Source: Polynucleobacter corsicus | GTDB lineage: Bacteria; Pseudomonadota; Gammaproteobacteria; Burkholderiales; Burkholderiaceae | Direction of reading: 5' to 3' | Length of the DNA: 64,000 bases | Assembly (NCBI RefSeq): GCF_018688255.1 | Contig: NZ_CP061314.1 | Span: 1,364,001-1,428,000 of the forward strand | Part shown: one piece after another, positions 1-9,001 of the stretch | Numbering within the stretch: position 1 is the stretch's first letter | How the letters are laid out: the number at the start of each line of letters is the position of its first letter | Notes under the pieces: model-generated | Seen by the model: the letters and a program-made list of their open reading frames with translations, nothing else | Told to the model about the DNA's origin: nothing | The model's database searches: none | Made by a program: the position numbers and the translations under genes

Positions 1-553
1 GATGGAATTGGAATGCATAAAAACGGCGCTGTTCATCAGCCATACCAGCGATAGGGCAGGACTCTGTTGAAGCCATGAGCTTAAAAGCTGGTGGCATTGT
101 TGTTACAGAGTCACCATGACTCATCCATACCTTCAGAATGCCATGGCCTTCACTGGTAGAAAAGTCTTGGATGCCTTTAAGTAAATTGGTATGGCCATGG
201 GCACGCACTTCGGAGTAACCAAACTCACGGGCTTTACCCAAGGACTCGGCAGAAGCAACGGCACCACCTAATTGGGTTGCCATAGTTTGCATGCCGTAGC
301 AAATACCTAAAACGGGAACGCCGAGTTCAAAGACGATTTGCGGTGCACGAGGACCGCCCTCTTGCGTTACAGAACTGGGTCCACCAGAAAGAATGATGCC
401 TTTGCCACCCTGCTCTTGAATGAACTTGCGAATGAATTCTGGATCACAATCGTAGGGATGGATTTCCGAATAGACACGCGCATCACGCACGCGCCGGGCA
501 ATCAATTGGGTGACTTGTGAACCAAAGTCAAGAATCAGTATTTTGTCGTGCAC
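1..553 (-). CDS. guaA: GMP synthase (glutamine-hydrolysing), N-terminal part, cut by window edge
   Basis: Catalyses amination of XMP to GMP, the last step of GMP synthesis, in the cytoplasm. Only the class I glutamine amidotransferase domain lies in the window. It opens with the typical HDKILILDFGSQVTQLIARR segment and contains the nucleophile motif GICYGMQ (Cys about residue 85). The catalytic His falls in FQFH at the window edge (codon 184). The ATP pyrophosphatase and dimerisation domains are off the left end. The start appears to be GTG at 551-553, with AAGG about 9 bases upstream; no ATG fits better. It lies 36 bp downstream of guaB, so the two steps from IMP to GMP are almost certainly co-transcribed. 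Confidence 0.95.
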   Translation of the reverse strand, partial: MHDKILILDFGSQVTQLIARRVRDARVYSEIHPYDCDPEFIRKFIQEQGGKGIILSGGPSSVTQEGGPRAPQIVFELGVPVLGICYGMQTMATQLGGAVASAESLGKAREFGYSEVRAHGHTNLLKGIQDFSTSEGHGILKVWMSHGDSVTTMPPAFKLMASTESCPIAGMADEQRRFYAFQFH

Positions 554-589
554 GAAAGGATTACCTTAAATTCAGCCTGCTTTTACTTC

Positions 590-2056
590 TTAATCAATAT
601 GGTAATTTGGCGCTTCCTTGGTGATCTTCACATCATGAACGTGTGACTCGCGCACACCCGCTGAAGTGATTTCCACAAAATTCGCTTTCTCATGAAGTTC
701 ATCAATCGTCTTGCATCCAAGATAGCCCATTGAAGAACGAATACCACCAGTCAGTTGATGCAAGATGGCAAGGACGCTACCTTTGTAAGGCACTTGACCT
801 TCAATACCCTCTGGTACCAACTTCTCAGCATTCGCTGCACTGATGTCACTTTGGAAGTAACGATCTGCAGAGCCATCTGCCATTGCGCCCAAAGAACCCA
901 TGCCACGATAACTCTTATATGAACGGCCTTGATAGAGGAACACTTCACCAGGAGCTTCTTCAGTACCAGCGAACATACCGCCCATCATGACCGAGCTTGC
1001 ACCAGCAGCCAGGGCTTTAGCAACGTCACCGGAGTAACGCACGCCACCGTCGGCAATTAACGGAATACCTGTACCTTTAAGTGCGGCAGCTACATTCACA
1101 ATGGCGCTAATCTGAGGCACACCTACACCCGCAACAATCCGGGTAGTGCAAATAGAGCCAGGGCCAATACCCACTTTCACACCATCAGCGCCATGATCAG
1201 CCAATGCTTTAGCGGCTTCGCCTGTGGCAATGTTTCCACCGATCACTTGTACGTGAGGATAGTTTTTCTTAACCCACTTCACGCGATCTAAGACACCTTG
1301 GCTATGACCATGTGCGGTATCCACCACAATGACATCGACACCTGCACGAACTAAGAGCTCAATACGCTCATCGTTATCAGGGCCAACGCCAACAGCAGCA
1401 CCAACACGCAACTTACCTTCGCTATCTTTACAAGCATTTGGATGCTCGGTCGCCTTCAAGATATCTTTAACGGTGATCAGACCACGTAATTCAAACTTAT
1501 CGTTGACTACCAGTACGCGCTCTAAGCGATGCTGACTCATCAAGCGCTTCGCCTCTTCTAGCGAGCAACCCTCTTTAACTGTAATCAAGCGCTCGCGTGG
1601 AGTCATCTTCGATTTCACGAGCGCATCTAAGTCTTCCTCAAAGCGCAAGTCGCGGTTGGTAATAATGCCCACCACTTCTTTGCCAGTGAGCACTGGAAAT
1701 CCGGAGAAACCATGCTCACGAGAAAGTTGAATGACTTGGCGCAGCGTGGCATGTGGATCTACCGTAATAGGATCGCGCAAAATGCCAGATTCGTAACGTT
1801 TGACCTTAGCCACTTCCCTAGCCTGTTCAGCAGGCTTGAGATTTTTATGAACAATACCAATACCACCCTCACTAGCCATGGCAATTGCCAAGCGGCCTTC
1901 AGTGACGGTATCCATCGCTGCGGATACCAACGGTGTATTGAGTGAAATTTCTCGAGTTAACTTACTTGCCAAGCTGGCATCTCGAGGGAGTACCGAAGAA
2001 TAAGCCGGTACGAGGAGCACATCATCAAAAGTGAGTGCTTTTTGAATGAGTCGCAT
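590..2056 (-). CDS. guaB: Inosine-5'-monophosphate dehydrogenase
   Basis: Oxidises IMP to XMP with NAD+, the committed step of guanine nucleotide synthesis. The 488-residue protein has the normal family length. The TIM barrel is interrupted by a tandem CBS (Bateman) module at about residues 92-205, which in the family binds nucleotides and tunes activity. The catalytic loop reads GPGSICTTR with the nucleophile Cys at about 303, followed by VAGVGVPQ. The downstream flap has RGMGSLGAM. It precedes guaA and follows rnfH by 26 bp, so it is probably expressed from a ratA-rnfH-guaB-guaA transcript. Identity is secure. Confidence 0.98.
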   Translation of the reverse strand: MRLIQKALTFDDVLLVPAYSSVLPRDASLASKLTREISLNTPLVSAAMDTVTEGRLAIAMASEGGIGIVHKNLKPAEQAREVAKVKRYESGILRDPITVDPHATLRQVIQLSREHGFSGFPVLTGKEVVGIITNRDLRFEEDLDALVKSKMTPRERLITVKEGCSLEEAKRLMSQHRLERVLVVNDKFELRGLITVKDILKATEHPNACKDSEGKLRVGAAVGVGPDNDERIELLVRAGVDVIVVDTAHGHSQGVLDRVKWVKKNYPHVQVIGGNIATGEAAKALADHGADGVKVGIGPGSICTTRIVAGVGVPQISAIVNVAAALKGTGIPLIADGGVRYSGDVAKALAAGASSVMMGGMFAGTEEAPGEVFLYQGRSYKSYRGMGSLGAMADGSADRYFQSDISAANAEKLVPEGIEGQVPYKGSVLAILHQLTGGIRSSMGYLGCKTIDELHEKANFVEITSAGVRESHVHDVKITKEAPNYHID

Positions 2057-2082
2057 GCAAAACCCCTAGTCACAAAACAAGA

Positions 2083-2433
2083 TTATAGCCTCCTCGCCTT
2101 TCTTTTAGTTGCGGCAGCCTGGAATTTGGCATCTTGGTTCTGATTGGCCTTCTTGCGGCGGACGGCCTTGGGGTCAACCAGGAGCGCAGAATAGAGCTCC
2201 AAGCGATCACCCTCGTAAATAGGGCTGTCCCAATCCTTACGCTTGCCAAAGACGCCAAAACAGCCTTTTCTGGCTAAGTTGGAGTCTTCGGGGCCTTGGG
2301 CAATTCCCGCTTTAATGAGAGCAAGCCCTACAGTGGCTGCCTCGGAGGGCAATAAGTGCAGCGTAAAAGGGCTTAACTCAGGCTCACCCAGGCGGGCATC
2401 ACAAATCCAAATCTTCATGGACTGACTAGCCAT
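2083..2433 (-). CDS. rnfH: RnfH family (UPF0125) protein
   Basis: A small beta-grasp, ubiquitin-like protein of the RnfH/UPF0125 family, which is usually found next to ratA. Its exact role is unknown. Recognisable parts are the DPKAVRRKKA segment, matching the family DPKxxRRxRA signature, and the GDRLELYSALLVDPK stretch. The C-terminus is Lys/Arg-rich. I chose ATG at 2431-2433 because GAAGA sits 5 bases upstream; it overlaps the end of ratA by 8 bases. A second candidate is ATG at 2418, giving MKIWICD. Overlap with ratA and the short gap to guaB indicate one operon. Confidence 0.82.
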   Translation of the reverse strand: MASQSMKIWICDARLGEPELSPFTLHLLPSEAATVGLALIKAGIAQGPEDSNLARKGCFGVFGKRKDWDSPIYEGDRLELYSALLVDPKAVRRKKANQNQDAKFQAAATKRKARRL

Positions 2434-2857
2434 AGAGGTCTTCAGCTCGCTTGACGAAGCAATCCACAAAGGTGCCTGCAATATGCCCAAAGACTGGGCC
2501 AATGATCTTATCTAGGATGACGCTCTTGAACTCCCAGTGGAGCTTAAATTCCACCTTACAGGCATCCTCTTTGAGGGGAATGAAGTTCCACTGCCCGGAA
2601 AAATGCTTGAATGGGCCATCCACAAAGACCATATCAATGCTTTCGGGGCGATGATTGGCGTTTCGAGTATGAAAATACTGATTAATACCCTTAAAGTGGA
2701 TATTGATTTTGGCATCCAAAACAGTCTCAGATTGCTCAAAAATTTCCACGCCACCGCACCAGGGCAAGAACTCTGGGTAGCGCGCAACATCAGTTACCAA
2801 ACCGTACATACGGTCTACGGACTGGCCAATTAAAACGGTCTTGTTGACGTCTGCCAT
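2426..2857 (-). CDS. ratA: RatA/Coq10-type START-domain protein
   Basis: A 143-residue SRPBCC (START-like) protein related to E. coli RatA (YfjG) and to mitochondrial Coq10. Members are described either as a toxin that blocks 70S assembly or as a ubiquinone-binding chaperone; the sequence alone does not choose between them. Typical motifs are the N-terminal MYGLVTDVARYPEFLPWC, and the C-terminal helix around GPVFGHIAGTFVDCFVKRAEDLYG. It is divergent from smpB with only 26 bp between start codons. The ratA-smpB pairing is common in proteobacteria. Confidence 0.9.
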   Translation of the reverse strand: MADVNKTVLIGQSVDRMYGLVTDVARYPEFLPWCGGVEIFEQSETVLDAKINIHFKGINQYFHTRNANHRPESIDMVFVDGPFKHFSGQWNFIPLKEDACKVEFKLHWEFKSVILDKIIGPVFGHIAGTFVDCFVKRAEDLYG

Positions 2858-2883
2858 AATCGATCTTGAGAAGCTAAATAAAT

Positions 2884-3336
2884 ATGAGTATCGTCGATAA
2901 CAAAAAAGCCTTCTTCGATTATTTTATCGAGGAACGGTTCGAGGCAGGGCTGGTTCTGGAAGGCTGGGAAGTAAAAGCCATCCGCGCCGGTCGCGTGCAC
3001 GTCAAAGAAGCGTATGTTGTCATCCGTCAGGCGGAGCTGTTCCTGATCGGATGCCATATTACCCCCCTGCTATCTGCCTCCACTCACATAGTCCCCGACA
3101 GCACCCGTACCCGCAAACTCCTTCTCAATGCGATTGAGATTAAAAAACTGATTGGCAAAGTAGAGCAAAAGGGCTATACCCTCGTCCCTTTGAACCTGCA
3201 TTTCTCCAAAGGGAATGTGAAGTGCGAGATCGGACTAGCCCGCGGCAAGAAACAACATGACAAACGTGCCGCTACCAAAGAGCGCGAATGGGAAGTTCAA
3301 AAGGGTCGTATTGCTCGGGGCGACCTCAACGCTTGA
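2884..3336 (+). CDS. smpB: SsrA-binding protein SmpB
   Basis: Binds tmRNA (SsrA) and delivers it to stalled ribosomes for trans-translation. At 150 residues it has the usual length. The N-terminal core has NKKAFFDYFIEERFEAGL, then LEGWEVKAIRAGRV, and the basic C-terminal tail has GKKQHDKR followed by an REWE segment; this tail enters the ribosome mRNA channel in the family. It is a single-gene unit that ends at a strong terminator shared with ppsA on the opposite strand. tmRNA itself is not in this window. Confidence 0.97.
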   Translation: MSIVDNKKAFFDYFIEERFEAGLVLEGWEVKAIRAGRVHVKEAYVVIRQAELFLIGCHITPLLSASTHIVPDSTRTRKLLLNAIEIKKLIGKVEQKGYTLVPLNLHFSKGNVKCEIGLARGKKQHDKRAATKEREWEVQKGRIARGDLNA

Positions 3337-3387
3337 TTGGCCAAGTGAGTGCCTAGCTATTCAAGATAATAATATTTAGCACAAAGC

Positions 3388-3420
3388 AAAATGCCTAGAT
3401 TTTCATCTAGGCATTTTTTT
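3388..3420. terminator. Bidirectional Rho-independent terminator between smpB and ppsA
   Basis: A perfect 10-bp stem, ATGCCTAGAT at 3391-3400 against ATCTAGGCAT at 3405-3414, has a TTTC loop. It is flanked by AAA on the left and a run of T on the right, so it can end both smpB (plus) and ppsA (minus). Confidence 0.9.
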
Positions 3421-3449
3421 CATCTTGCTAGTCAATAGCAGTTAGGGGG

Positions 3450-5852
3450 TTAAGCTTCCTTCTTGCCCAACATTTCCCAGGTAGCTACTACGCTGTCTGG
3501 ATTGAGGGAGATCGAAGTAATGCCCTTAGCAACCAACCAACGCGCAAAGTCTGGATGATCTGAAGGGCCTTGACCGCAAATACCAACGTATTTGTTTTGC
3601 TTAAGGCAAGCTTCAATAGAGCGAGCAATCATGAACTCCACTGCGGGATCGCGCTCATCAAAGTCAATGGCTAACAATTCCATGCCGGAGTCACGATCTA
3701 GGCCCAGGGTTAACTGAGTCATATCGTTTGAACCGATTGAGAATCCATCGAAATGCTCAAGGAATTGATCCGCCAAGATTGCATTCGAAGGAATCTCGCA
3801 CATCATGATCAGGCGCAGGCCATTCTCACCACGCTTGAGACCTAACTTTGCCATCATGTCGATAACACGCTCAGCTTGCTTGATGGTACGAACAAACGGC
3901 ACCATGATCTCGACGTTATCCAGACCCATATCTTCACGAACGCGCTTCATTGCAGCGCACTCCAAAGCAAAGGCTTCACCAAAATCAGCTGATACGTAAC
4001 GGGATGCGCCACGGAAGCCCAACATTGGGTTCTCTTCGTCCGGCTCGTAGCGTGAACCACCAATGAGTTTCTTATATTCATTTGACTTGAAGTCAGACAA
4101 ACGTACGATCACCGGTTTTGGATAGAAAGCCGCAGCAATCGTTGCTACACCTTCAACCAATTTATCCTCATAAAACTGACGTGGGCTTGCGTAGCCACGA
4201 GCAACACTCTCTACTGCGCGCTTGAGATCAGGATCAATGTTTGGATACTCCAAGACAGCGCGTGGATGCACACCAATATAGTTATTGATGATGAACTCGA
4301 GACGAGCTAAGCCGACACCAGCATTGGGGATTTGACAGAAATCAAAGGCCAACTGAGGATTACCGATATTCATGGTGATCTTGACTGGAATCTCTGGCAA
4401 TACACCACGAGAAACTTCAGTTACTTCAGTTTCAATCAAGCCATCATAAATATGACCTTCGTCACCTTCTGCGCAAGAGACAGTCACCATCATGCCATCT
4501 TGCAAATGCTCAGTAGCGTCACCACAACCTACTACCGCAGGAACACCTAACTCGCGAGCAATAATCGCTGCGTGACAAGTACGACCACCACGATTAGTAA
4601 CGATCGCGGAAGCACGCTTCATCACCGGCTCCCAGTTGGGATCAGTCATATCAGCAACTAATACATCACCTGGTTGTACGCGATCCATCTCACTTGGGTC
4701 GCGAATAATACGAACCGGACCTGCACCAATCTTTTGACCAATCGCACGACCTTTAGCTAATACCTTGGAGCTACCTTTTAACTTGTAGCGCATCTCCACT
4801 TGACCAGCAGCTTGGCTCTTCACCGTCTCAGGACGAGCTTGCAAGATGTAAATACGGCCATCTTGACCATCTTTACCCCACTCGATGTCCATTGGACGAC
4901 CGTAGTGCTTTTCAATAATGACGGCGTATTTTGCTAATTCGGTAATGTCAGCATCTTCCAATGAAAAACGATTACGCTTTTCTGGGGCTACATCTACAGT
5001 CATGACCTTCTCAGCAGAACCTGCCGGGGCAAATTGCATCTGGATTAACTTGGAACCTAAAGAGCGACGAATAATCGCCTTCTTATCTTTTGCCAAGGTA
5101 GTTTTGAACACGTAGAACTCATCTGGGTTCACTGCACCCTGCACTACTGTCTCGCCTAAGCCATAGCTGGAAGTGATAAAGACCACGTCTTCGAAGCCAG
5201 ACTCCGTATCCAAGGTAAACATCACACCAGCGGCACCCAGGTCAGAGCGCACCATGCGCTGGATACCAGCAGATAGCGCCACTTCAGCGTGGGCAAAGCC
5301 CTTGTGAACGCGGTAAGAAATCGCACGGTCGTTATACAAGGAAGCAAATACTTCACGAATCTTCTTCAGAACATCATCAATACCTTCAACGTTCAAAAAG
5401 GTCTCTTGTTGCCCGGCAAAAGAAGCATCAGGTAGATCTTCTGCGGTTGCAGAAGAGCGCACGGCGAACGAGCCTTTACCAGAGTCATCTAATGTTTTAA
5501 ATGCGGCACGAACCTCTTCATCAAGACGCGCCTGAAATGGGGCAGTCTCAATCCAGCCGCGAATTTCTTTTCCGGCCTCAGCCAAAGCACGAACATCATC
5601 AATATTGAGATTTTCCAAGCGCTTCTGAATGCGCTCAGTCAAGTTGTTGTGCTCTAAGAAATCACGAAACGCCAGTGATGTAGTTGCAAATCCAGTGGGC
5701 ACACGTACACCCGTGGAAGACAACTGAGAAATCATTTCACCAAGTGAGGCGTTTTTACCGCCGACTGACTCAACATCCGTCATGCGGAGTTGCTCAAAAG
5801 GCAGAACATAGGCATTTGCTACATCGTTACTTTGTTGCTGTTGGTTGGACAT
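3450..5852 (-). CDS. ppsA: Phosphoenolpyruvate synthase
   Basis: Converts pyruvate and ATP to phosphoenolpyruvate, AMP and phosphate, opening gluconeogenesis from three-carbon substrates. The 800-residue protein has the ATP-grasp domain at the N-terminus (GGKNASLGEM near residue 31, VRSSATAEDLPDASFAGQ near 131), the swivelling phosphohistidine domain with TNRGGRTCHAAI, where the phospho-His is residue 427 and the regulatory Thr is 425, and the C-terminal PEP/pyruvate barrel ending in GICGQGPSDHP. The Thr two residues before the catalytic His is the target of PpsR in the family, and ppsR lies divergently next door. The start is ATG at 5852 with GAGAG upstream. Confidence 0.98.
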   Translation of the reverse strand: MSNQQQQSNDVANAYVLPFEQLRMTDVESVGGKNASLGEMISQLSSTGVRVPTGFATTSLAFRDFLEHNNLTERIQKRLENLNIDDVRALAEAGKEIRGWIETAPFQARLDEEVRAAFKTLDDSGKGSFAVRSSATAEDLPDASFAGQQETFLNVEGIDDVLKKIREVFASLYNDRAISYRVHKGFAHAEVALSAGIQRMVRSDLGAAGVMFTLDTESGFEDVVFITSSYGLGETVVQGAVNPDEFYVFKTTLAKDKKAIIRRSLGSKLIQMQFAPAGSAEKVMTVDVAPEKRNRFSLEDADITELAKYAVIIEKHYGRPMDIEWGKDGQDGRIYILQARPETVKSQAAGQVEMRYKLKGSSKVLAKGRAIGQKIGAGPVRIIRDPSEMDRVQPGDVLVADMTDPNWEPVMKRASAIVTNRGGRTCHAAIIARELGVPAVVGCGDATEHLQDGMMVTVSCAEGDEGHIYDGLIETEVTEVSRGVLPEIPVKITMNIGNPQLAFDFCQIPNAGVGLARLEFIINNYIGVHPRAVLEYPNIDPDLKRAVESVARGYASPRQFYEDKLVEGVATIAAAFYPKPVIVRLSDFKSNEYKKLIGGSRYEPDEENPMLGFRGASRYVSADFGEAFALECAAMKRVREDMGLDNVEIMVPFVRTIKQAERVIDMMAKLGLKRGENGLRLIMMCEIPSNAILADQFLEHFDGFSIGSNDMTQLTLGLDRDSGMELLAIDFDERDPAVEFMIARSIEACLKQNKYVGICGQGPSDHPDFARWLVAKGITSISLNPDSVVATWEMLGKKEA

Positions 5853-5958
5853 AAAATACTCTCTAAGGATAAGGAAACTGGTCGAGCGGCCGGATAAAAT
5901 ACGGCATACTTCAATAATTGCATATTGTAGTGCTGACCAAGACCTCTAGGCCAATCTC

Positions 5959-6786
5959 ATGTCTACCCAAACTCGTATTGTTTTTATTGTTTCTGATGGC
6001 ACGGGGATTACTGCCGAGAACTTCAGCCAATCGATTTTGGCTCAATTTGAGGCCACTTTTAAGCATGTTCGGGTGCCTTTTGTGGATAGCCCTGAAAAAG
6101 CCCACGACGCGGTCTCCAGCATCAATCAGGCAGCCTCTAAATATGAAGTCCAGCCGATTGTTTTCACCACTTTGGTGAATCCCGAACTGAACACCATTGT
6201 CGGCAAAGCAAATGGCCTGATTCTGGATATGTTCCAGACTTTTGTGGCGCCTTTAGAGCAGGCTCTCGGGGTTAAATCAACCCACGCCATGAACCGCCTT
6301 CACCACAATGCAGATACCGAGGCCTACAAAAACCGGATTGAGGCCATTAACTACTCTTTAGCCCATGATGATGGTCAATCCAATAAAAATCTAGCTGAGG
6401 CTGATGTCATTTTGGTGGGCATATCGCGGGTAGGCAAAACACCAACCAGTCTTTATCTTGCTATGCAGTATGGGATGAAAGCAGCCAACTATCCTCTTAT
6501 TCCTGAAGATTTTGAACGTGGGCAGTTACCCAAAGATTTAATCCCGTATCGCAGTAAGATTTTTGGCTTAATGATTGATGCTGAACGTCTGTCAGAGATT
6601 CGGAATGAGCGGCGTCCTGGCAGCAACTACGCCAAACTGGAAAACTGCCGCTACGAAATTAATGAGGCCACCGCCATGATGAAAAAAGAATCCATTCCTT
6701 GGGTGGCCACCACCAGTAAATCCATTGAGGAGATTGCGACTACTGTCTTGCAATCTATGAAGTCGGATAAAACAATCTTAGGTTAA
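5959..6786 (+). CDS. ppsR: PEP synthase regulatory protein (kinase/pyrophosphorylase)
   Basis: A bifunctional DUF299-family enzyme that inactivates PEP synthase by ADP-dependent phosphorylation of the Thr next to the catalytic His and reactivates it by phosphorolysis. The 275-residue sequence carries the family P-loop GISRVGKT at residues 154-161 and the N-terminal VSDGTGITAEN segment. It is divergent from ppsA across 106 bp, which suggests coordinated control of enzyme and regulator. Its partner residues (Thr425, His427) are present in the adjacent PpsA, so the switch should be functional. Confidence 0.96.
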   Translation: MSTQTRIVFIVSDGTGITAENFSQSILAQFEATFKHVRVPFVDSPEKAHDAVSSINQAASKYEVQPIVFTTLVNPELNTIVGKANGLILDMFQTFVAPLEQALGVKSTHAMNRLHHNADTEAYKNRIEAINYSLAHDDGQSNKNLAEADVILVGISRVGKTPTSLYLAMQYGMKAANYPLIPEDFERGQLPKDLIPYRSKIFGLMIDAERLSEIRNERRPGSNYAKLENCRYEINEATAMMKKESIPWVATTSKSIEEIATTVLQSMKSDKTILG

Positions 6787-6823
6787 AAAAGTATTTTTAA
6801 TGTCTGCTACAAGGATTGCAGAG

Positions 6824-7444
6824 TTATTTGGCTTTAGTTGGCAGACCTTTTATGGTGGCTTCATCATTTAATTGTTGATCAACTAAGTACAGGGTACCGC
6901 CGTAATTTGCCTGGAGGTCATAGCCAGAAAGGCCAACAGTATAAAAAATGATGTCAGGATTAAGTGAGCGTATTACACCACCAGATCCAGCCGAGAAGTT
7001 TGCATCAATATCTATCCCGCCTTTTTGACCATCAATTGAAGTCAGTAAAAATTGGTCAATAGCCTTGGTGGATTTAAAAATAACTACCTGATATTGATCT
7101 TGGTACCCAGCACCTAAACCCTCACCTGTCTTTAGTGCCTCCATGAAGATGGGGGTGCTTCGGCGCTTGTCATAAAGAACACCCTCTCCCCTAGCAACCA
7201 CAATCAGTAGGATATTGACATTAGTCGTACTGAAAACGGCATATCCAGCCGCCTCTTCGATTTCCTTTTTAACAGATGGATTTTGCTTAATGAGTGCATC
7301 AAGCCCAGTTGTGGACATCTTTAACGTAGCAGCTCGCTTTTGAACAATCTCAGCGGGAGTTAAAGGCTTACCGTCTTTGCCAGTGGATTGACACCCAGAA
7401 AGGGTGACTAAAGAAGTAAAGAGCAGCGCAATAATTTTTTTCAT
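6824..7444 (-). CDS. SYLF (YSC84-like) lipid-binding domain lipoprotein
   Basis: A 206-residue predicted lipoprotein. The signal peptide MKKIIALLFTSLVTLSGC ends in a lipobox (LSGC), with Cys18 as the lipidation site. The mature part matches the SYLF/YSC84 family: an N-terminal helical part with GYAVF, and a C-terminal beta part with the GAGYQDQ, DFIxxxDID-like and NPDIIFYTVGLSGYDLQANYGG segments. The family binds phospholipid in eukaryotes; the bacterial role is unclear, probably at the outer membrane or periplasm. It is transcribed alone, convergent with ppsR, with 130 bp before the methyltransferase gene. No specific substrate can be inferred. Confidence 0.85.
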   Translation of the reverse strand: MKKIIALLFTSLVTLSGCQSTGKDGKPLTPAEIVQKRAATLKMSTTGLDALIKQNPSVKKEIEEAAGYAVFSTTNVNILLIVVARGEGVLYDKRRSTPIFMEALKTGEGLGAGYQDQYQVVIFKSTKAIDQFLLTSIDGQKGGIDIDANFSAGSGGVIRSLNPDIIFYTVGLSGYDLQANYGGTLYLVDQQLNDEATIKGLPTKAK

Positions 7445-7574
7445 GGACTAAATATATCCCATTGGACTGCTGGCCAACTAAAACCTTGCCAGTGAAAACT
7501 AAATTTGCTCTAGAGCAAGTATCGGTGCATACAGGCTTAAATATGAATTTCAGACCACCGAGACCAGACTAGTG

Positions 7575-8399
7575 CTAGGCACGCCTCACCCGAAGGGTTT
7601 CGAATAAACACACTGCTGCTGCAGTAGATACATTCAGCGATTCAACTCTGGGATCAATCGGAATGGAGACGCCCTTTGCCTGAGCCATCAAATCATCAGA
7701 AACGCCCTGACCTTCACTTCCCATGACCCATGCAACGGGATGCATTAGTACCTTGGGCATGTTGTAGAGATCGAGCTCGCCATCGGCAGTAGCAGCGAGC
7801 AAAGGCGCAGCGACTGCACTGAGCACTTGCTGAGATGACCAGCCTTCATAAAGATCTAGCAAGCGATGGGCGCCCATGCCGGCGCGCAATACTTTGCTTG
7901 ACCAGAGGTGGGCGCAACCAGATAGTGCAATTACTTGAGTAAAACCTGCTGCTGCTGCAGTGCGTAAAATAGTTCCCACATTTCCGGCATCCTGAATGCG
8001 ATCCAAAACAATCACATCACCAGTGATTGTGGCAACTGACTTTTGGGGATTTAATGCAGATTGAGGAAGGTCCAGCAAGCCTGCAATTTGTGGGGCATTA
8101 ACCAAATCACTGAGTAAATCCCACAAGCCTTTATCTAATTGATAAACGCGAGTCTCTGGACAAATCTCTGCATGGTCGTAAACGGCCTGGGCAATCTCTG
8201 GATTTTGCAAACCCAACTCGGAAGTAATCAATATCTTGAGTGCTGGATTACCTACCCAGGTTTGTACTAAATGGATACCTTCTAACAAAGCTTGCCCACA
8301 AGCAAATCTGGCCTTTTGTCCTTTGAGCCCAGTAGCTTGTAATTGACGAATCTCCTTAAACAAGGAATTGTCTTTTGAGCTGATAAATTCCATTTTCAT
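7575..8399 (-). CDS. TrmH/SpoU-family RNA 2'-O-methyltransferase
   Basis: A SAM-dependent ribose methyltransferase of the SPOUT superfamily, 274 residues. The N-terminal part resembles the SpoU substrate-binding domain (QLQATGLKGQKARFACGQALLEG). The catalytic knot shows all three motifs: motif 1 QDAGNVGTILRTAAAAGF, motif 2 MGSEGQGVS and motif 3 IPIDPRVESLNVSTAAAV. The target is most likely 23S rRNA, but TrmH, RlmB and related enzymes cannot be told apart safely here. It is the last gene of the rpsB-to-rnhB envelope block, 8 bp after rnhB. The start may be the first ATG or the one two codons later. Confidence 0.9.
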   Translation of the reverse strand: MKMEFISSKDNSLFKEIRQLQATGLKGQKARFACGQALLEGIHLVQTWVGNPALKILITSELGLQNPEIAQAVYDHAEICPETRVYQLDKGLWDLLSDLVNAPQIAGLLDLPQSALNPQKSVATITGDVIVLDRIQDAGNVGTILRTAAAAGFTQVIALSGCAHLWSSKVLRAGMGAHRLLDLYEGWSSQQVLSAVAAPLLAATADGELDLYNMPKVLMHPVAWVMGSEGQGVSDDLMAQAKGVSIPIDPRVESLNVSTAAAVCLFETLRVRRA

Positions 8400-8407
8400 A
8401 ATTGGGA

Positions 8408-9001
8408 TTATCGACTATGCAGCGCCAAGACATTGCGAACCGGAGAAAAGCTACGGCGATGCTGATCACAGGCGCCAAACTCCTTCAGTGCAGCGAAATG
8501 GGCTTCAGTTGGATACCCCATATGCTGAGCAAAGCCATATTGGGGGTGCAGTTCATGCAAGGCCATCATTTGGCGATCACGTGTGACCTTTGCCAAGATA
8601 GAGGCAGCTGAGATTGCTGGCTCTTTAGTATCGCCCCTCACAATAGCTTCTGCGGCGATTGGCAACTCAGGACAGCGATTGCCATCAATCAAGGCTTTAT
8701 CTGGCCAGCCACCTAAACGGGTAGTGAGATCTTCAATTGCACGACGCATTGCCAGCATTGTCGCTTGCAAAATATTGATCTCGTCAATCTCAGTTGGACT
8801 TGCTTCACCAATACCCCAGGCTTTGGCTTTGAGCTGAATTTGCTCAAACAAAAACTCACGTCTTGTGGCCGATAGCTTCTTAGAATCCTTTAATCCAGTA
8901 ATCGGATTCTCAGGATCAAGAACAACAGCACCAGCAACCACTGCCCCCGCCAAAGGACCACGTCCTGCTTCGTCAACACCACATACCCAAATCAAGCTCA
9001 C
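8408..9001 (-). CDS. rnhB: Ribonuclease HII
   Basis: Cleaves RNA in RNA-DNA hybrids and single ribonucleotides in DNA. At 197 residues it is of normal size. The metal site begins with GVDEAGRGPLAG (Asp10-Glu11), followed by LKDSKKLS, ALIDGN and the ASILAKVTRDRQM motif, which supply the remaining acidic residues. The start codon overlaps the lpxB stop in an ATGA arrangement, which indicates translational coupling. lpxB-rnhB pairing is common in proteobacteria. Confidence 0.97.
   Translation of the reverse strand: MSLIWVCGVDEAGRGPLAGAVVAGAVVLDPENPITGLKDSKKLSATRREFLFEQIQLKAKAWGIGEASPTEIDEINILQATMLAMRRAIEDLTTRLGGWPDKALIDGNRCPELPIAAEAIVRGDTKEPAISAASILAKVTRDRQMMALHELHPQYGFAQHMGYPTEAHFAALKEFGACDQHRRSFSPVRNVLALHSR

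Noticed and set aside
66..520. Plus-strand open frame opposite guaA
   Set aside because: It is antisense to the GMP synthase amidotransferase domain, whose Cys and His motifs are unambiguous.
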